Below, one piece after another: positions 27,294 through 35,316 of a stretch of 64,000 bases of DNA. This DNA comes from Gloeocapsopsis sp. IPPAS B-1203 (lineage in GTDB: Bacteria > Cyanobacteriota > Cyanobacteriia > Cyanobacteriales > Chroococcidiopsidaceae), in contig NZ_PEIG01000010.1 in the NCBI RefSeq assembly GCF_002749975.1, positions 1-64,000 of the forward strand. The letters are read 5' to 3'. Position 1 is the first letter of the stretch, and the number at the start of each line of letters is the position of its first letter. The translations under genes and the position numbers were made by a program. Below the pieces are notes generated by a model. The model worked only from the letters and a program-made list of their open reading frames with translations. It made no database searches and was not told where the DNA came from.

Positions 27294-27856
27294 TCGTACA
27301 AATGCTGTTGATGAATATATGCTTCTACAGGAGGTGTTAACGCTTCGGCATCTCCACTTTCACGATACGCTGTTGAGGAAACATCAGGTGCAGTTAGATT
27401 GGCGATCGCCACCTCCGCGCCCAACTGTCTTAGCGGTTGCAAGTCACTGTCTTCTACTTCATATCCTGGTCGCGGTACGACTAATAACTGAACTTGTTGC
27501 AACAATTCTTCAATGGCGTACCATTGTTGTAACTGATCGATCAAATCAGAACCAATAACAAGTGTAAAGACTGTGTTCTTACCCCAGTGTTGTTTTGCTT
27601 TATAGACTGTCTCTAGCGTGCGATGACTACTCAATTCTTGATGTAAGCCGATATTAGAGCGAGGAGGATTAATATCCTCAATCAGCAACCGCAGCATGGC
27701 AGCGCGATGTTCTAGAGGTGAACCGTGAGATTTAAAGGGATTATCTGCTGCCCATACTGCCACCCAATCGTAGCATTGTGATAACCAGCTAATAATTGCT
27801 TGATGTCCGGCGGTAGGAGGATCAGCACTTGTACCAAATAACGCAATTTTGAGCAT
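27257..27856 (-). CDS. nadD: Nicotinate-nucleotide adenylyltransferase
   Basis: Adenylates nicotinate mononucleotide with ATP. The 199-residue protein starts MLKIALFGTSADPPTAGHQA, the nucleotidyltransferase (T/H)xGH motif with Thr in the first position, and has KSHGSPLEHRAAML, LVIGSDLIDQLQQW and near the end SSTAYR, a variant of the ISSTxIR motif. It lies 63 bases after pncB and overlaps the nrtR start by 37 bases. Together with pncB and nadE it completes the Preiss-Handler route. Confidence 0.93.
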   Translation of the reverse strand: MLKIALFGTSADPPTAGHQAIISWLSQCYDWVAVWAADNPFKSHGSPLEHRAAMLRLLIEDINPPRSNIGLHQELSSHRTLETVYKAKQHWGKNTVFTLVIGSDLIDQLQQWYAIEELLQQVQLLVVPRPGYEVEDSDLQPLRQLGAEVAIANLTAPDVSSTAYRESGDAEALTPPVEAYIHQQHLYECQHAAKEKLPM

Positions 27857-27919
27857 TTTTAAAGTTTAGATTTACTATTGGCGATCGAACCTGCGTTAAC
27901 TCTGAACCGAAGGTCTGTG

Positions 27920-29332
27920 TTAGCGTTCCCTGAACCCTGAACCCTGAACCCTGCTATAAGCAGTTACGGTTGTCTCAGCTAGCCGAGTTTTCTCAGTCAA
28001 TTGCTGCAAGGCGGGAGATATTTCTACAGGAAAAGGTGTCGGATGATCAAGTTGCTTGACAAAATCAGGTAAACTGGCAACTGATTTAGCGGTGCGATCG
28101 CGAATTTGTGTGATTGACTCTGGCAGATGAATTCGTTTGCCTTGCTGCATGACTAGTTGCAATAATGGCTGTGCATCGGTTTCTGAAACTAAGCCTAAAC
28201 AGTCTTTGATTGCTTGATTACCCTCAAAACTCCGAAAAACTTGTTTGCGTCCAGGATACGTTGCTTTACCACTCGATTGTTTCATAACGGGGATGCCGGC
28301 AATTTCGACAATTTTGTAGACTCCATTGACAGGTGTACCTGTCACTAAGCGCGTTCCCAAACCATAGCCATCAATTTCTGCACCACTCGCTTTTAGTCTG
28401 GCAATCTCCCATTCATCAAGATCGCCGCTAGCAAAAATACTGACTTCGGGTAAAAGCGATCGCACTTGTTGCGACAACGTGACTAAATCTCCCGAATCTA
28501 AGCGCACTCCCGCAAGTTGCATTTCTCCTGCTTGAACTTTTTTGGACAAACGTTCGGCAGCTGCTACTGTATCGTATGTGTCAATCAACAAGGGGGCGCC
28601 TGGAAAATAGCGATGAAAGGCTGTAAAAGCTTGATCTTCTGTGCCTTCGATTGCAGCGATCGCCATTACTAAAGAATGCGCCATTGTCCCACTCGGTTGA
28701 CTACCAAGCTGCAGCGCAGCTAACACATTTGAGGTAGAATCTAATCCAGCAGCTAGCGCTGCCCGTGCTGCCCATAATGAAGATTGCGGACTAAAAGCCC
28801 GTCGCGTCCCAAATTCCAAAAGTGTTGCAGACGATCCGGCAATATCTCGCAGTCGTGCTGCCCGTGTTGCAACTAGTGTTTGAAAATTAAGTGTGTTAAG
28901 TAGATAGGTTTCCACTAGCTGTGCTTGCCATAGCGGCGCTTCGACTCGCAAAAGTGGTTCATTCGCAAAAACGGCGGTTCCTTCGGGTACTGCCCAAACA
29001 TCTCCGGTAAAATGTCCTGATTTTAGCAGCGTCCAAAAGCTTTCTGGTGCGTTATTAAAAATTTTGGTTGCTTTTAAAGCGGATATCTGCGCTGCACTAA
29101 AGTGTAAATTTTCGAGATACTCTAATGCTTGAGCTAATCCCATTGCAATCAAGTAACCGAAATCATCAGGTAAGCGGCGGGTAAACAGTTCAAAACTTGC
29201 CCATTTTTGCTCTAGCCCTTCACCTGTATAGCAAGCTGCCATTGTCAACTGATAAAGATCTGTCAGCAGACTGTAATCTTCTGCAGTTAACGTCAGTTCC
29301 TGAGTTGGTACGCAATCCAGGGAGGGTGTCAT
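27920..29332 (-). CDS. pncB: Nicotinate phosphoribosyltransferase
   Basis: First step of nicotinate salvage: nicotinate plus PRPP gives nicotinate mononucleotide. The 470-residue product starts MTPSLDCVPTQELTL, has LTDLYQLTMAACY, FELFTRRLP, the FGTRRA block (about 177-182), GTMAHSLVMA, and the PRPP-site region VRLDSGDL (about 278-285). The last 11 residues (SRVQGSGFRER) are encoded by a tandem CCCTGAA repeat, so the natural C-terminus may once have been elsewhere. First gene of the NAD operon. Confidence 0.95.
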   Translation of the reverse strand: MTPSLDCVPTQELTLTAEDYSLLTDLYQLTMAACYTGEGLEQKWASFELFTRRLPDDFGYLIAMGLAQALEYLENLHFSAAQISALKATKIFNNAPESFWTLLKSGHFTGDVWAVPEGTAVFANEPLLRVEAPLWQAQLVETYLLNTLNFQTLVATRAARLRDIAGSSATLLEFGTRRAFSPQSSLWAARAALAAGLDSTSNVLAALQLGSQPSGTMAHSLVMAIAAIEGTEDQAFTAFHRYFPGAPLLIDTYDTVAAAERLSKKVQAGEMQLAGVRLDSGDLVTLSQQVRSLLPEVSIFASGDLDEWEIARLKASGAEIDGYGLGTRLVTGTPVNGVYKIVEIAGIPVMKQSSGKATYPGRKQVFRSFEGNQAIKDCLGLVSETDAQPLLQLVMQQGKRIHLPESITQIRDRTAKSVASLPDFVKQLDHPTPFPVEISPALQQLTEKTRLAETTVTAYSRVQGSGFRER

Positions 29333-29783
29333 TGCACAGCAATTGTGTAGTTTGTTTAATTATAGTGCAATTCACCAAAATGTTGTCAAGCTAAGCTGTA
29401 ATTGTTTGCCAGATACCGGACTTTTAGCTTAAAGCTCGGCAATCTTTACATAAAGTACTCACTTAATTTACATTCGTTTGTAGTCAAATTTACTATATTT
29501 TTCCCTCTAAGTAAGTCAATTTATTGGTTAGTAAGTAGCTCAAGTTGCCTAACCCACACCTAATATTTCATATAGAATTGAGTTGGTACACATGACTCAA
29601 CAAAGAAAGTTTAACTTCTGATCCCTAACCTCTAACTCCCAATAAAGTATTGCAAACATAAAAGAATAAGCATTACAAATCCGTGCAAAGAATTAAGCAA
29701 GTATCATAATTGAAGCAGAAGGGAATTAAACTACACATATCAAAAACTGACTTCCTCATAATCATCATTAGGAGAATGATCCT
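29333..29783. promoter_or_regulatory. Upstream region of the NAD operon and of the small gene at 29784
   Basis: A 451-base gap. Near pncB, AATTG (29341-29345) and CAATT (29368-29372) flank an AT-rich 22 bases, a weak inverted repeat that could be an NrtR site; the central bases are not palindromic, so this is uncertain. TTGACT/TTGTCA-like words occur but I cannot place a promoter. The rest (29400-29760) is AT-rich with short repeats such as CTAACCTCTAACTCCC and holds no gene. Confidence 0.35.
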
Positions 29784-29936
29784 ATGAGTATTTATCGCAC
29801 GATCGACAGCATAGCTCGCTATATTTCTGAAGCTGTCACGCGAATTTTTGGACCAAGCGATGATGCTTATCCAGCGACAGGAGTTCAACCGTTTACCGGA
29901 GAACCTTTTAAACCTCAACGTAATGCTGAGTGGTAA
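29784..29936 (+). CDS. Small conserved-looking protein, 50 residues
   Basis: Reading from the ATG at 29784 gives a 50-residue protein starting MSIYRTIDSIARYISEAVTR and ending GEPFKPQRNAEW. It has a clean ribosome site (TTAGGAGA at 29768-29775) and its own strong terminator. Residues 1-20 can form an amphipathic helix; the middle SDDAYPATGVQPFTGEPF is Pro/Gly-rich. I recall short cyanobacterial proteins with a similar ATGVQPF stretch but cannot name one. The gene organisation argues that it is real and separately expressed. Confidence 0.72.
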   Translation: MSIYRTIDSIARYISEAVTRIFGPSDDAYPATGVQPFTGEPFKPQRNAEW

Positions 29937-29985
29937 GTAGTATTCATTTTTCGTCATTAAACTAACTGTAATTTAGTAACAAAGT

Positions 29986-30021
29986 AGGTGGGGATAATAT
30001 TTGCTCTCCACCTCTTTTTTT
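29986..30021 (+). terminator. Terminator of the 50-residue gene
   Basis: AGGTGGGGA (29986-29994) pairs with TCTCCACCT (30005-30013), allowing a G-T pair, and is followed by C and a run of seven T. It starts 50 bases after the stop codon. This is the strongest rho-independent terminator in the window. Confidence 0.9.
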
Positions 30022-30182
30022 CTGGCAAGAGATCGTGTGAATTTTGCGATCGCTGACATCCAAAACTGTACTGACATAAATTAACTAAAATAATATTCAG
30101 TCATAATTTGCCAGGAAACGCACTTTGCAGATCTTCGGTTCAGAAACTATCCCTGACCCCCGACCCCTTCTACTGAATACAT

Positions 30183-30770
30183 ATGCAATTAAATACTTCC
30201 CATGCACTCAAAGAATGGGCTGTAGCAGTTGAAGCGCTAGAGCAAGCTAAAACGATCGTGCTGCTACGCAAAGGTGGTATTCACGAACAAGGTGGGCACT
30301 TTCGGGTTGCTTACGGTCGTGTTTTGCTGTATCCCACCTACGAACATCAGCAACCTGCGCTGTTAAAACCAGAATATGCTCAGGCTGTAACTCCGGTACC
30401 TTCTGGTTGGCATCCTGAAACTGTGCGTATTGGTAGTTGGGCAGAAATTACTGATATTGTGCCTGTTAACCAACCGTCAGCAGTAGAAGCATTGTTGCCA
30501 TTTCATATCTGGAATGAAAAGTTTATTAGCGATCGCCTGAAATGGAAATCGCGCCAGCCATTATACATATTGCTGCTACGAACCTACATCCTTCCTCAAG
30601 TGCATATTCCCTACAGTGCAGAATATGGGGGTTGTAAGTCTTGGATTGACATAGTACAAACAATTTTTCTAGAAAACTCGCAAGCTGTTCTATCTGATGA
30701 AACTTACTCTCACAAAGTGGCAGAAATTCGCCAAACCGTAAATCATGTTTTGCAAGAGGCTAGTTGCTAG
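30183..30770 (+). CDS. DUF1802 family protein
   Basis: 195 residues. The N-terminal part HALKEWAVAVEALEQAKTIVLLRKGGI is the hallmark of DUF1802 proteins, followed by YGRVLLYPTYEHQ and HIPYSAEYGGCKSW. The family is shared by cyanobacteria and some archaea and bacteria and has no known role; the fold resembles small alpha/beta proteins. ATG at 30183; upstream bases are low-complexity CCCTGACCCCCGACCCC. No operon partner. Confidence 0.8.
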   Translation: MQLNTSHALKEWAVAVEALEQAKTIVLLRKGGIHEQGGHFRVAYGRVLLYPTYEHQQPALLKPEYAQAVTPVPSGWHPETVRIGSWAEITDIVPVNQPSAVEALLPFHIWNEKFISDRLKWKSRQPLYILLLRTYILPQVHIPYSAEYGGCKSWIDIVQTIFLENSQAVLSDETYSHKVAEIRQTVNHVLQEASC

Positions 30771-31220
30771 TGATGAGTGGAAGAGTAGGAGCGTTGTAGA
30801 GTAGGCGAGTGGGAGTGTGGGTAATAAAGTTTTGAATTATGAGTTATGAGTTATGAGAAGACCTTGATGGCATTCTTAACTCAACACTCAACACTCAACA
30901 TTCATAACTCTCTTAATCTTCCCGCCTACCCTCTCTCTGCCCTCTACTTTCGATATTGTAAAACCTTACTACAGGGCGATCCCCAGTACTCGAGCTAGAT
31001 GTTAAACGTGAACTCTTACTCTAGACAGATATACAAAACTTAAAGGAAAAAGTATCTTGACTGCAAGACGTTAATATTGACAAACGTCAATTAGTATGCT
31101 TAAACATTTATAAGCTTGAGGCTACATAATTCTTTAAAGTTGTCAGCCTGGGTACAAGCTTTTGCTAAATGGAAATTAGCACATTGCGTTTAATGCCGTT
31201 ATTTGAGACAAGGAGTGCCT
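30771..31220. repeat. Gap with a nested inverted-repeat element and a short operator-like palindrome
   Basis: 30775-30820 is G-rich (GGAGCGTTGTAGAGTAGGCG), 30831-30858 is GAATTATGAGTTATGAGTT, 30874-30911 is the near complement (TTAACTCAACACTCAACACT and CATAACTC), and 30921-30945 is C-rich (CCCGCCTACCCTC). The order is G-rich, B-left, B-right, C-rich, so two palindromes are nested. After it, GACGTT (31067-31072) and AACGTC (31083-31088) form a separate perfect inverted repeat 130 bases before the next gene. No further gene is seen. Confidence 0.6.
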
Positions 31221-31478
31221 ATGCCTCGACAATTGTGCTGGCTATCGAAATCCGGTACAGATGGCGAGAAAGTCTTGTATTTGCAAGCTACCCCAAATGA
31301 ACCATGGAAACCTTACACGCATTTTCCGCAGTATGCGGTACCCGATTACCAGATTCCTGGAGGTTCTAAAGGTTGGGCAACTTACCAAAAACTCATTAAG
31401 CAAGGTTGGGTTTTAGTGCCTAGCGCCCGCGCTACAGAATTTGGAAAGATTGCGGTAGAAGCAGAAATGTCGAAATAA
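31221..31478 (+). CDS. Small protein of unknown function
   Basis: 85 residues from the ATG at 31221, which has AAGGAG at 31212-31217; the frame also extends to a TTG at 31203. Sequence features: MPRQLCWLSKSGTDGEKV, KPYTHFPQYAVPDYQIPGG and GWATYQKLIKQGWVLVPSA. It is soluble and rich in aromatic residues, with no signal peptide. I do not recognise a named family. It ends 7 bases before the convergent ggt. Confidence 0.7.
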   Translation: MPRQLCWLSKSGTDGEKVLYLQATPNEPWKPYTHFPQYAVPDYQIPGGSKGWATYQKLIKQGWVLVPSARATEFGKIAVEAEMSK

Positions 31479-31485
31479 GGCGATT

Positions 31486-33213
31486 TCAAAATCCCCTAGG
31501 CAAACCTTCTCCACGGGGATCGGCAGCACCTTCTAGCGTATTATCAGGAGTCACGACGATCGCGTTTGCATTACCCCAGGTAGAGCGTTCCTCGATTTTA
31601 TGTCCCCGACGACATAATTCAGCGATCGTGGCATAGTCTAAACCAAAAGGTTCTATCCGTAACTCATCGGGCAACCATTGGTGATGAATTCGAGGTGCAG
31701 CCACTGCAGAGCCAGTATCCATGCCGTATTCTAGGGCATTGAGGATTATTTGCAACACTGTCGTGATAATTGTGCTACCGCCAGGTGCGCCGACTGCCAT
31801 GCGCAAGCGATTATTTTCTGTAACTATAGTAGGTGTCATACTCGATAGAGGAGTTTTACGCGGTGCGATCGCATTGGCATCTCCACCGACAAGCCCATAA
31901 GCGTTGGGAACTCCTGGTGCAGCAGCAAAGTCGTCCATTTCGTCGTTGAGCAGAATTCCTGTTCCTGGCGTGACAACACCAGAGCCAAAACCGTAGTTGA
32001 TTGTAAAGGTGAGGCTGACAGCATTACGCTGCGGATCAATGACTGTTAAATGACTTGTTTCGGATGATTCCTTACCTTTGATGTAGCGTAGTAGCGTTTG
32101 TCTGTCTACGGGTTTGACTTCGCTTGAACGTCGTACAGTATCCATACGGATTTCCTGACGTCTTTGAGTAGCATAGTCACGACTAGTAAGTTGCGCCACA
32201 GGAACTTTCACAAAATCAGGATCGCCAAGATATTCGGAACGATCTGCATAGGCAATTCGCATGGCTTCTACCATCAGATGCAGGGCATCAGGGTTACGCC
32301 ATCCTAGCGATCGCAAGTTAGTATTACCGATGATGTTCAAAATTTGTAATAAGTGTACGCCTCCAGAAGATGGCGGTGGCATTGAACATATGCGATAGTT
32401 ACGAAAGTCGCCACAAACAGGAGTACGCCAAATCGGTCGATAGGTTCTAAGATCTTCGAGGGAGATCAAACCACCATTTCTTGCCATGTCGGAGGCGATC
32501 GCCCGCGCAATATTTCCGGTATAAAAACTTTGGGGATTCTTGGCAATTGATTGTAAAGTTGCTGCTAAATCTCGCTGAATTAATCTCTCGCCTGGCTGGT
32601 ACATTCTGCGATCGCGTGTAAAAATTTGTCGTGCTGCGGGATTTGCTAAAATTGCTTCCTGACGACTTTCAGCAGCGCTAGTATACCTTTGCGATACCAC
32701 AAAGCCATCACGAGCATAGCGAATGGCTGGTGCAATTAATGTCGCCCACGGTAACTTTCCATACTGGCGATGCACTTGATACATTCCTGCCACAGTACCA
32801 GGAACTGCGACTGATAAATAGCCATCAATACTAGCATTGGGGCGCACTTTGCCTTGCGCATCTAAATACATATTCCGCGTTGCTTTTAAGGGTGCGCGTT
32901 CGCGAAAATCTAAAGCTTTGCTTTCTTTCCCTGGTTGGTGGAGTAAAAGAAAACCACCCCCTCCGATACCCGCTGAAAATGGTTCAACAACAGAGATCGC
33001 AAACGTTGTTGCAACTGCGGCATCGACTGCATTACCTCCTTTGCGTAATATTTCTACTCCTGCTTCGCTAGCTAGAGGATGTGCAGAAACAACCATTGCT
33101 TGTTTGGTGCGGAGTGGTTGAACATAAGCAGAGGTTGCAGGTTTGGCAGGAGTAATAAAGTATAGAAAAATGGTGACAAGCGTTAGTGGCTTGTACTTGG
33201 AGGCTATAGGCAT
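31486..33213 (-). CDS. ggt: Gamma-glutamyltransferase (gamma-glutamyl transpeptidase)
   Basis: Cleaves or transfers the gamma-glutamyl group of glutathione and related compounds; Ntn hydrolase that matures by self-cleavage. The 575-residue precursor has a signal-like N-terminus (TLVTIFLYFITPAKPATSAY), GGNAVDAAVAT (about 59-69) and GIGGGGFLLL, the catalytic T386 in ETSHLTVID, NYGFGSG, and GAPGGSTI near 476. The nucleophile is present, so it should process itself. Probably periplasmic. Start is the ATG at 33213. Confidence 0.95.
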   Translation of the reverse strand: MPIASKYKPLTLVTIFLYFITPAKPATSAYVQPLRTKQAMVVSAHPLASEAGVEILRKGGNAVDAAVATTFAISVVEPFSAGIGGGGFLLLHQPGKESKALDFRERAPLKATRNMYLDAQGKVRPNASIDGYLSVAVPGTVAGMYQVHRQYGKLPWATLIAPAIRYARDGFVVSQRYTSAAESRQEAILANPAARQIFTRDRRMYQPGERLIQRDLAATLQSIAKNPQSFYTGNIARAIASDMARNGGLISLEDLRTYRPIWRTPVCGDFRNYRICSMPPPSSGGVHLLQILNIIGNTNLRSLGWRNPDALHLMVEAMRIAYADRSEYLGDPDFVKVPVAQLTSRDYATQRRQEIRMDTVRRSSEVKPVDRQTLLRYIKGKESSETSHLTVIDPQRNAVSLTFTINYGFGSGVVTPGTGILLNDEMDDFAAAPGVPNAYGLVGGDANAIAPRKTPLSSMTPTIVTENNRLRMAVGAPGGSTIITTVLQIILNALEYGMDTGSAVAAPRIHHQWLPDELRIEPFGLDYATIAELCRRGHKIEERSTWGNANAIVVTPDNTLEGAADPRGEGLPRGF

Positions 33214-33224
33214 TAGTGGTGATC

Positions 33225-33284
33225 GGTAATTGGTAACTGGTAATTGTACTGACTTTTCTCACCGATTACCTATGACCAATTACC
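33225..33284. repeat. Inverted repeat reaching into the aminotransferase 3' end
   Basis: GGTAATTGGT (33225-33234) is exactly complementary to ACCAATTACC (33275-33284), a 10-pair stem. The right arm encodes part of the last residues (GNW) of the aminotransferase, whose stop is at 33270-33272, so the repeat has added to or altered its C-terminus. GGTAATTGGT-like words occur elsewhere in the window (39366-39405, complementary). Confidence 0.65.
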
Positions 33285-34106
33285 AAATCTCGTATAGTTG
33301 CGAAATAAATGTATAAGGCGTTGGGTGTTTTTTCCTGGCTTACCGCTTGAGATTTGGAGATCGTCGATTTGCGTCACTGGCATAATCTCTTTGTTTGTGG
33401 CTGTGATGAAAGCTTCGTCACAACTGTTTAACTCACTATAGTAAATTGGCTGTTCGACGATCTCAAATTCGTTTTTTGCAAGTTCTAAAACAACTTCTCT
33501 GGTAATACCTTGGAGAATGTTTTCTTTTGGAGTAATGAGTTTATTATTGCGAAATATGAATAAATTTGTTGTTGTTCCTTCTAGAACGTGTTGCTGATTT
33601 ATATAGAGTGCTTCAATCGCTTTAGCTTGTTTTGCTTGTTGTAATGCCATAATTGCAGAGATATAGTTGAGGCTCTTAGCGCCTGGGATAAATCGCTCAG
33701 TTTGGACTGTGATTACTTTGACTCCTTGTGTGTAATATGTTTCAGGATATTCCGTTACAGCAGTCACAATGACTATCAAGCTGGGTTCACCGGAAGGAGT
33801 AATAAAATCAGTTGAAATACCACCTGTAGCAATGATACGAATGTTGGCGTCAGGTAATTGATTGCGGTTGAATGTCTCTTGAGCGATCGCTTCAATCTCT
33901 AACGTTGACCAAGGTAAGTTTAACTCAATTAACTCTGCCGATTTTTGCAGCCTTTGTACGTGTTCGCGAAGTTTGAAAGGAACTCCATTGTATGTGCGTA
34001 AAAAGTCAAAGACGCCGTATCCTCGAACAATTCCTAAATCGTTAATTGGTAAACAAGCTTCGTCAGCAGCAATATATTTCCCATTGATGTAATAAATATG
34101 TGTCAT
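33270..34106 (-). CDS. Class IV aminotransferase
   Basis: PLP enzyme of fold type IV (branched-chain aminotransferase, D-amino acid aminotransferase or aminodeoxychorismate lyase). The 278 residues contain YINGKYI, GIVRGYGVFDFLRTYNGVPFK, the PLP lysine in FIPGAKSLNYISA (about 145-157), EGTTTNLFIF (about 193-202) and TNKEIMPVTQID. Length and the RxYGVFD pattern are nearest to BCAT/DAAT, and I cannot decide between them. Upstream gap to the transporter is long, so it is a single gene. Confidence 0.85.
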   Translation of the reverse strand: MTHIYYINGKYIAADEACLPINDLGIVRGYGVFDFLRTYNGVPFKLREHVQRLQKSAELIELNLPWSTLEIEAIAQETFNRNQLPDANIRIIATGGISTDFITPSGEPSLIVIVTAVTEYPETYYTQGVKVITVQTERFIPGAKSLNYISAIMALQQAKQAKAIEALYINQQHVLEGTTTNLFIFRNNKLITPKENILQGITREVVLELAKNEFEIVEQPIYYSELNSCDEAFITATNKEIMPVTQIDDLQISSGKPGKNTQRLIHLFRNYTRFGNWS

Positions 34107-34219
34107 CTCTCTAGCTGTTAGCAGTTAGAAACGATCTTATTGAAGATTAAGATATTTAGAAAAAAATTTGGTAGTATACATTTGCTGTAATTTGTTGTAT
34201 TATTTTAATATGGTCTTCT

Positions 34220-34272
34220 TCATAATGGAAATATAACCAGGAATAAAATTTTTGCACAGATTTCCATTATGA
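34220..34272. repeat. 13-base-pair perfect inverted repeat between genes
   Basis: TCATAATGGAAAT (34220-34232) and ATTTCCATTATGA (34260-34272) are perfect complements around a 27-base AT-rich loop. It lies between the aminotransferase start (34106) and the end of the binding-protein gene (34318). There is no T tract on either strand, so it is more likely an operator, a processing hairpin or a small repeat than a terminator. Confidence 0.7.
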
Positions 34273-34317
34273 TATAAATTGTATCAGTTGCCACTCTAAA
34301 TTTCAACTACCTTTTGC

Positions 34318-35235
34318 CTACTTTTTCACATTTTTTGCTGGAATTTTAGCTTGTAAAAACTCGCGCACGACTTCTTGAATATCGCGTAATTCCCCTTCAA
34401 CTTGATAATTCAAACTGCGCATTTCATCTTCAGTAATTAACCCACCAAGTTGTTGAATAGCAGGTAGTAGCTGAGGATATTTTTGCAAAGTTGCTTGGCG
34501 AATAATGGGTGCAGCTTCATAAGGGGGAAAATAGCTTTTATCGTCTTCTAGAATTGCTAAATCCAAACGGGCAATTTGTCCATCAGTAGAGTTACCAGCA
34601 ACCAGATCAACTTGCTGATCAACTAAGGCACGATACATTAAGCCTAAATCCATCACTCGGGGCGATCGCGCAAACTCTAAATCATAGGTTTGAGCGAGTC
34701 CTGGAAATCCATCTTCGCGTTGAATAAATTCGTAACCAAAGCCAGCTTGCCATTGTGGAGTGTATTGAGCAGCTTGGGAAATTGTTTGTAAATTATAGGC
34801 TCTTGCATCTTCACCGCGCACAATTATAGCAAAGGTATTTTCAAAGCCCAAAGGTGGAGTAACTTCTAGATTAAATTGTTCTGCATACGACGATCGCACT
34901 TGTTGATAAACAGCTTGGGGATTGCCAATTGGCTTTTGTTTCAAAATACCAGTAAAAGCAGTGCCAGTGTATTCAATATAAGTATCAATTTGTCCTGCAA
35001 GTAAGGCTTGGTGACAGACAAAAGTTCCACCCAAATGTAAGCGGCGATCAACTCTTAATCCGGTTGTGTTTTCGATATGTTGAGCCAACATTTCGCCAAG
35101 AATATCTTGCTCAGTGAAATCTTTAGAAGCAACAATAATATCCCCACCGCCGCCCGTTGTTGTGCTGGGGTTACAACTAGCGATCGCCAAAATCAAACTA
35201 AAAGTCACAAAGCAAAGAAGAATAAATTTTTTCAT
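34318..35235 (-). CDS. Osmoprotectant/glycine-betaine ABC transporter substrate-binding lipoprotein
   Basis: Binds quaternary amines outside the inner membrane for import. From the ATG at 35235 the 305-residue product has a lipoprotein signal (LLCFVTFSLILAIASC, cysteine at about 20) and the OpuAC-type domain with IIVASKDFTEQDILGEML, YIEYTGTAFTGIL and LVAGNSTDGQIARL. A longer frame opens at 35259. It is separated from its expected permease and ATPase partners (36091-37553, same strand) by the frameshifted Uma2 gene, yet the set is plainly one transporter. Confidence 0.9.
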   Translation of the reverse strand: MKKFILLCFVTFSLILAIASCNPSTTTGGGGDIIVASKDFTEQDILGEMLAQHIENTTGLRVDRRLHLGGTFVCHQALLAGQIDTYIEYTGTAFTGILKQKPIGNPQAVYQQVRSSYAEQFNLEVTPPLGFENTFAIIVRGEDARAYNLQTISQAAQYTPQWQAGFGYEFIQREDGFPGLAQTYDLEFARSPRVMDLGLMYRALVDQQVDLVAGNSTDGQIARLDLAILEDDKSYFPPYEAAPIIRQATLQKYPQLLPAIQQLGGLITEDEMRSLNYQVEGELRDIQEVVREFLQAKIPAKNVKK

Positions 35236-35316
35236 GCCTACTGATAGGAAAAATTTCATGAATTAAACTAGAAATAAACTTGATTCGCCTTGCCCGCGCA
35301 ATTCAGCTTAAGTAAT

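Noticed and set aside
29333-29400. Certain NrtR operator upstream of pncB
   Set aside because: Only a 5-base inverted repeat with a non-palindromic centre was found; kept as a weak candidate only.
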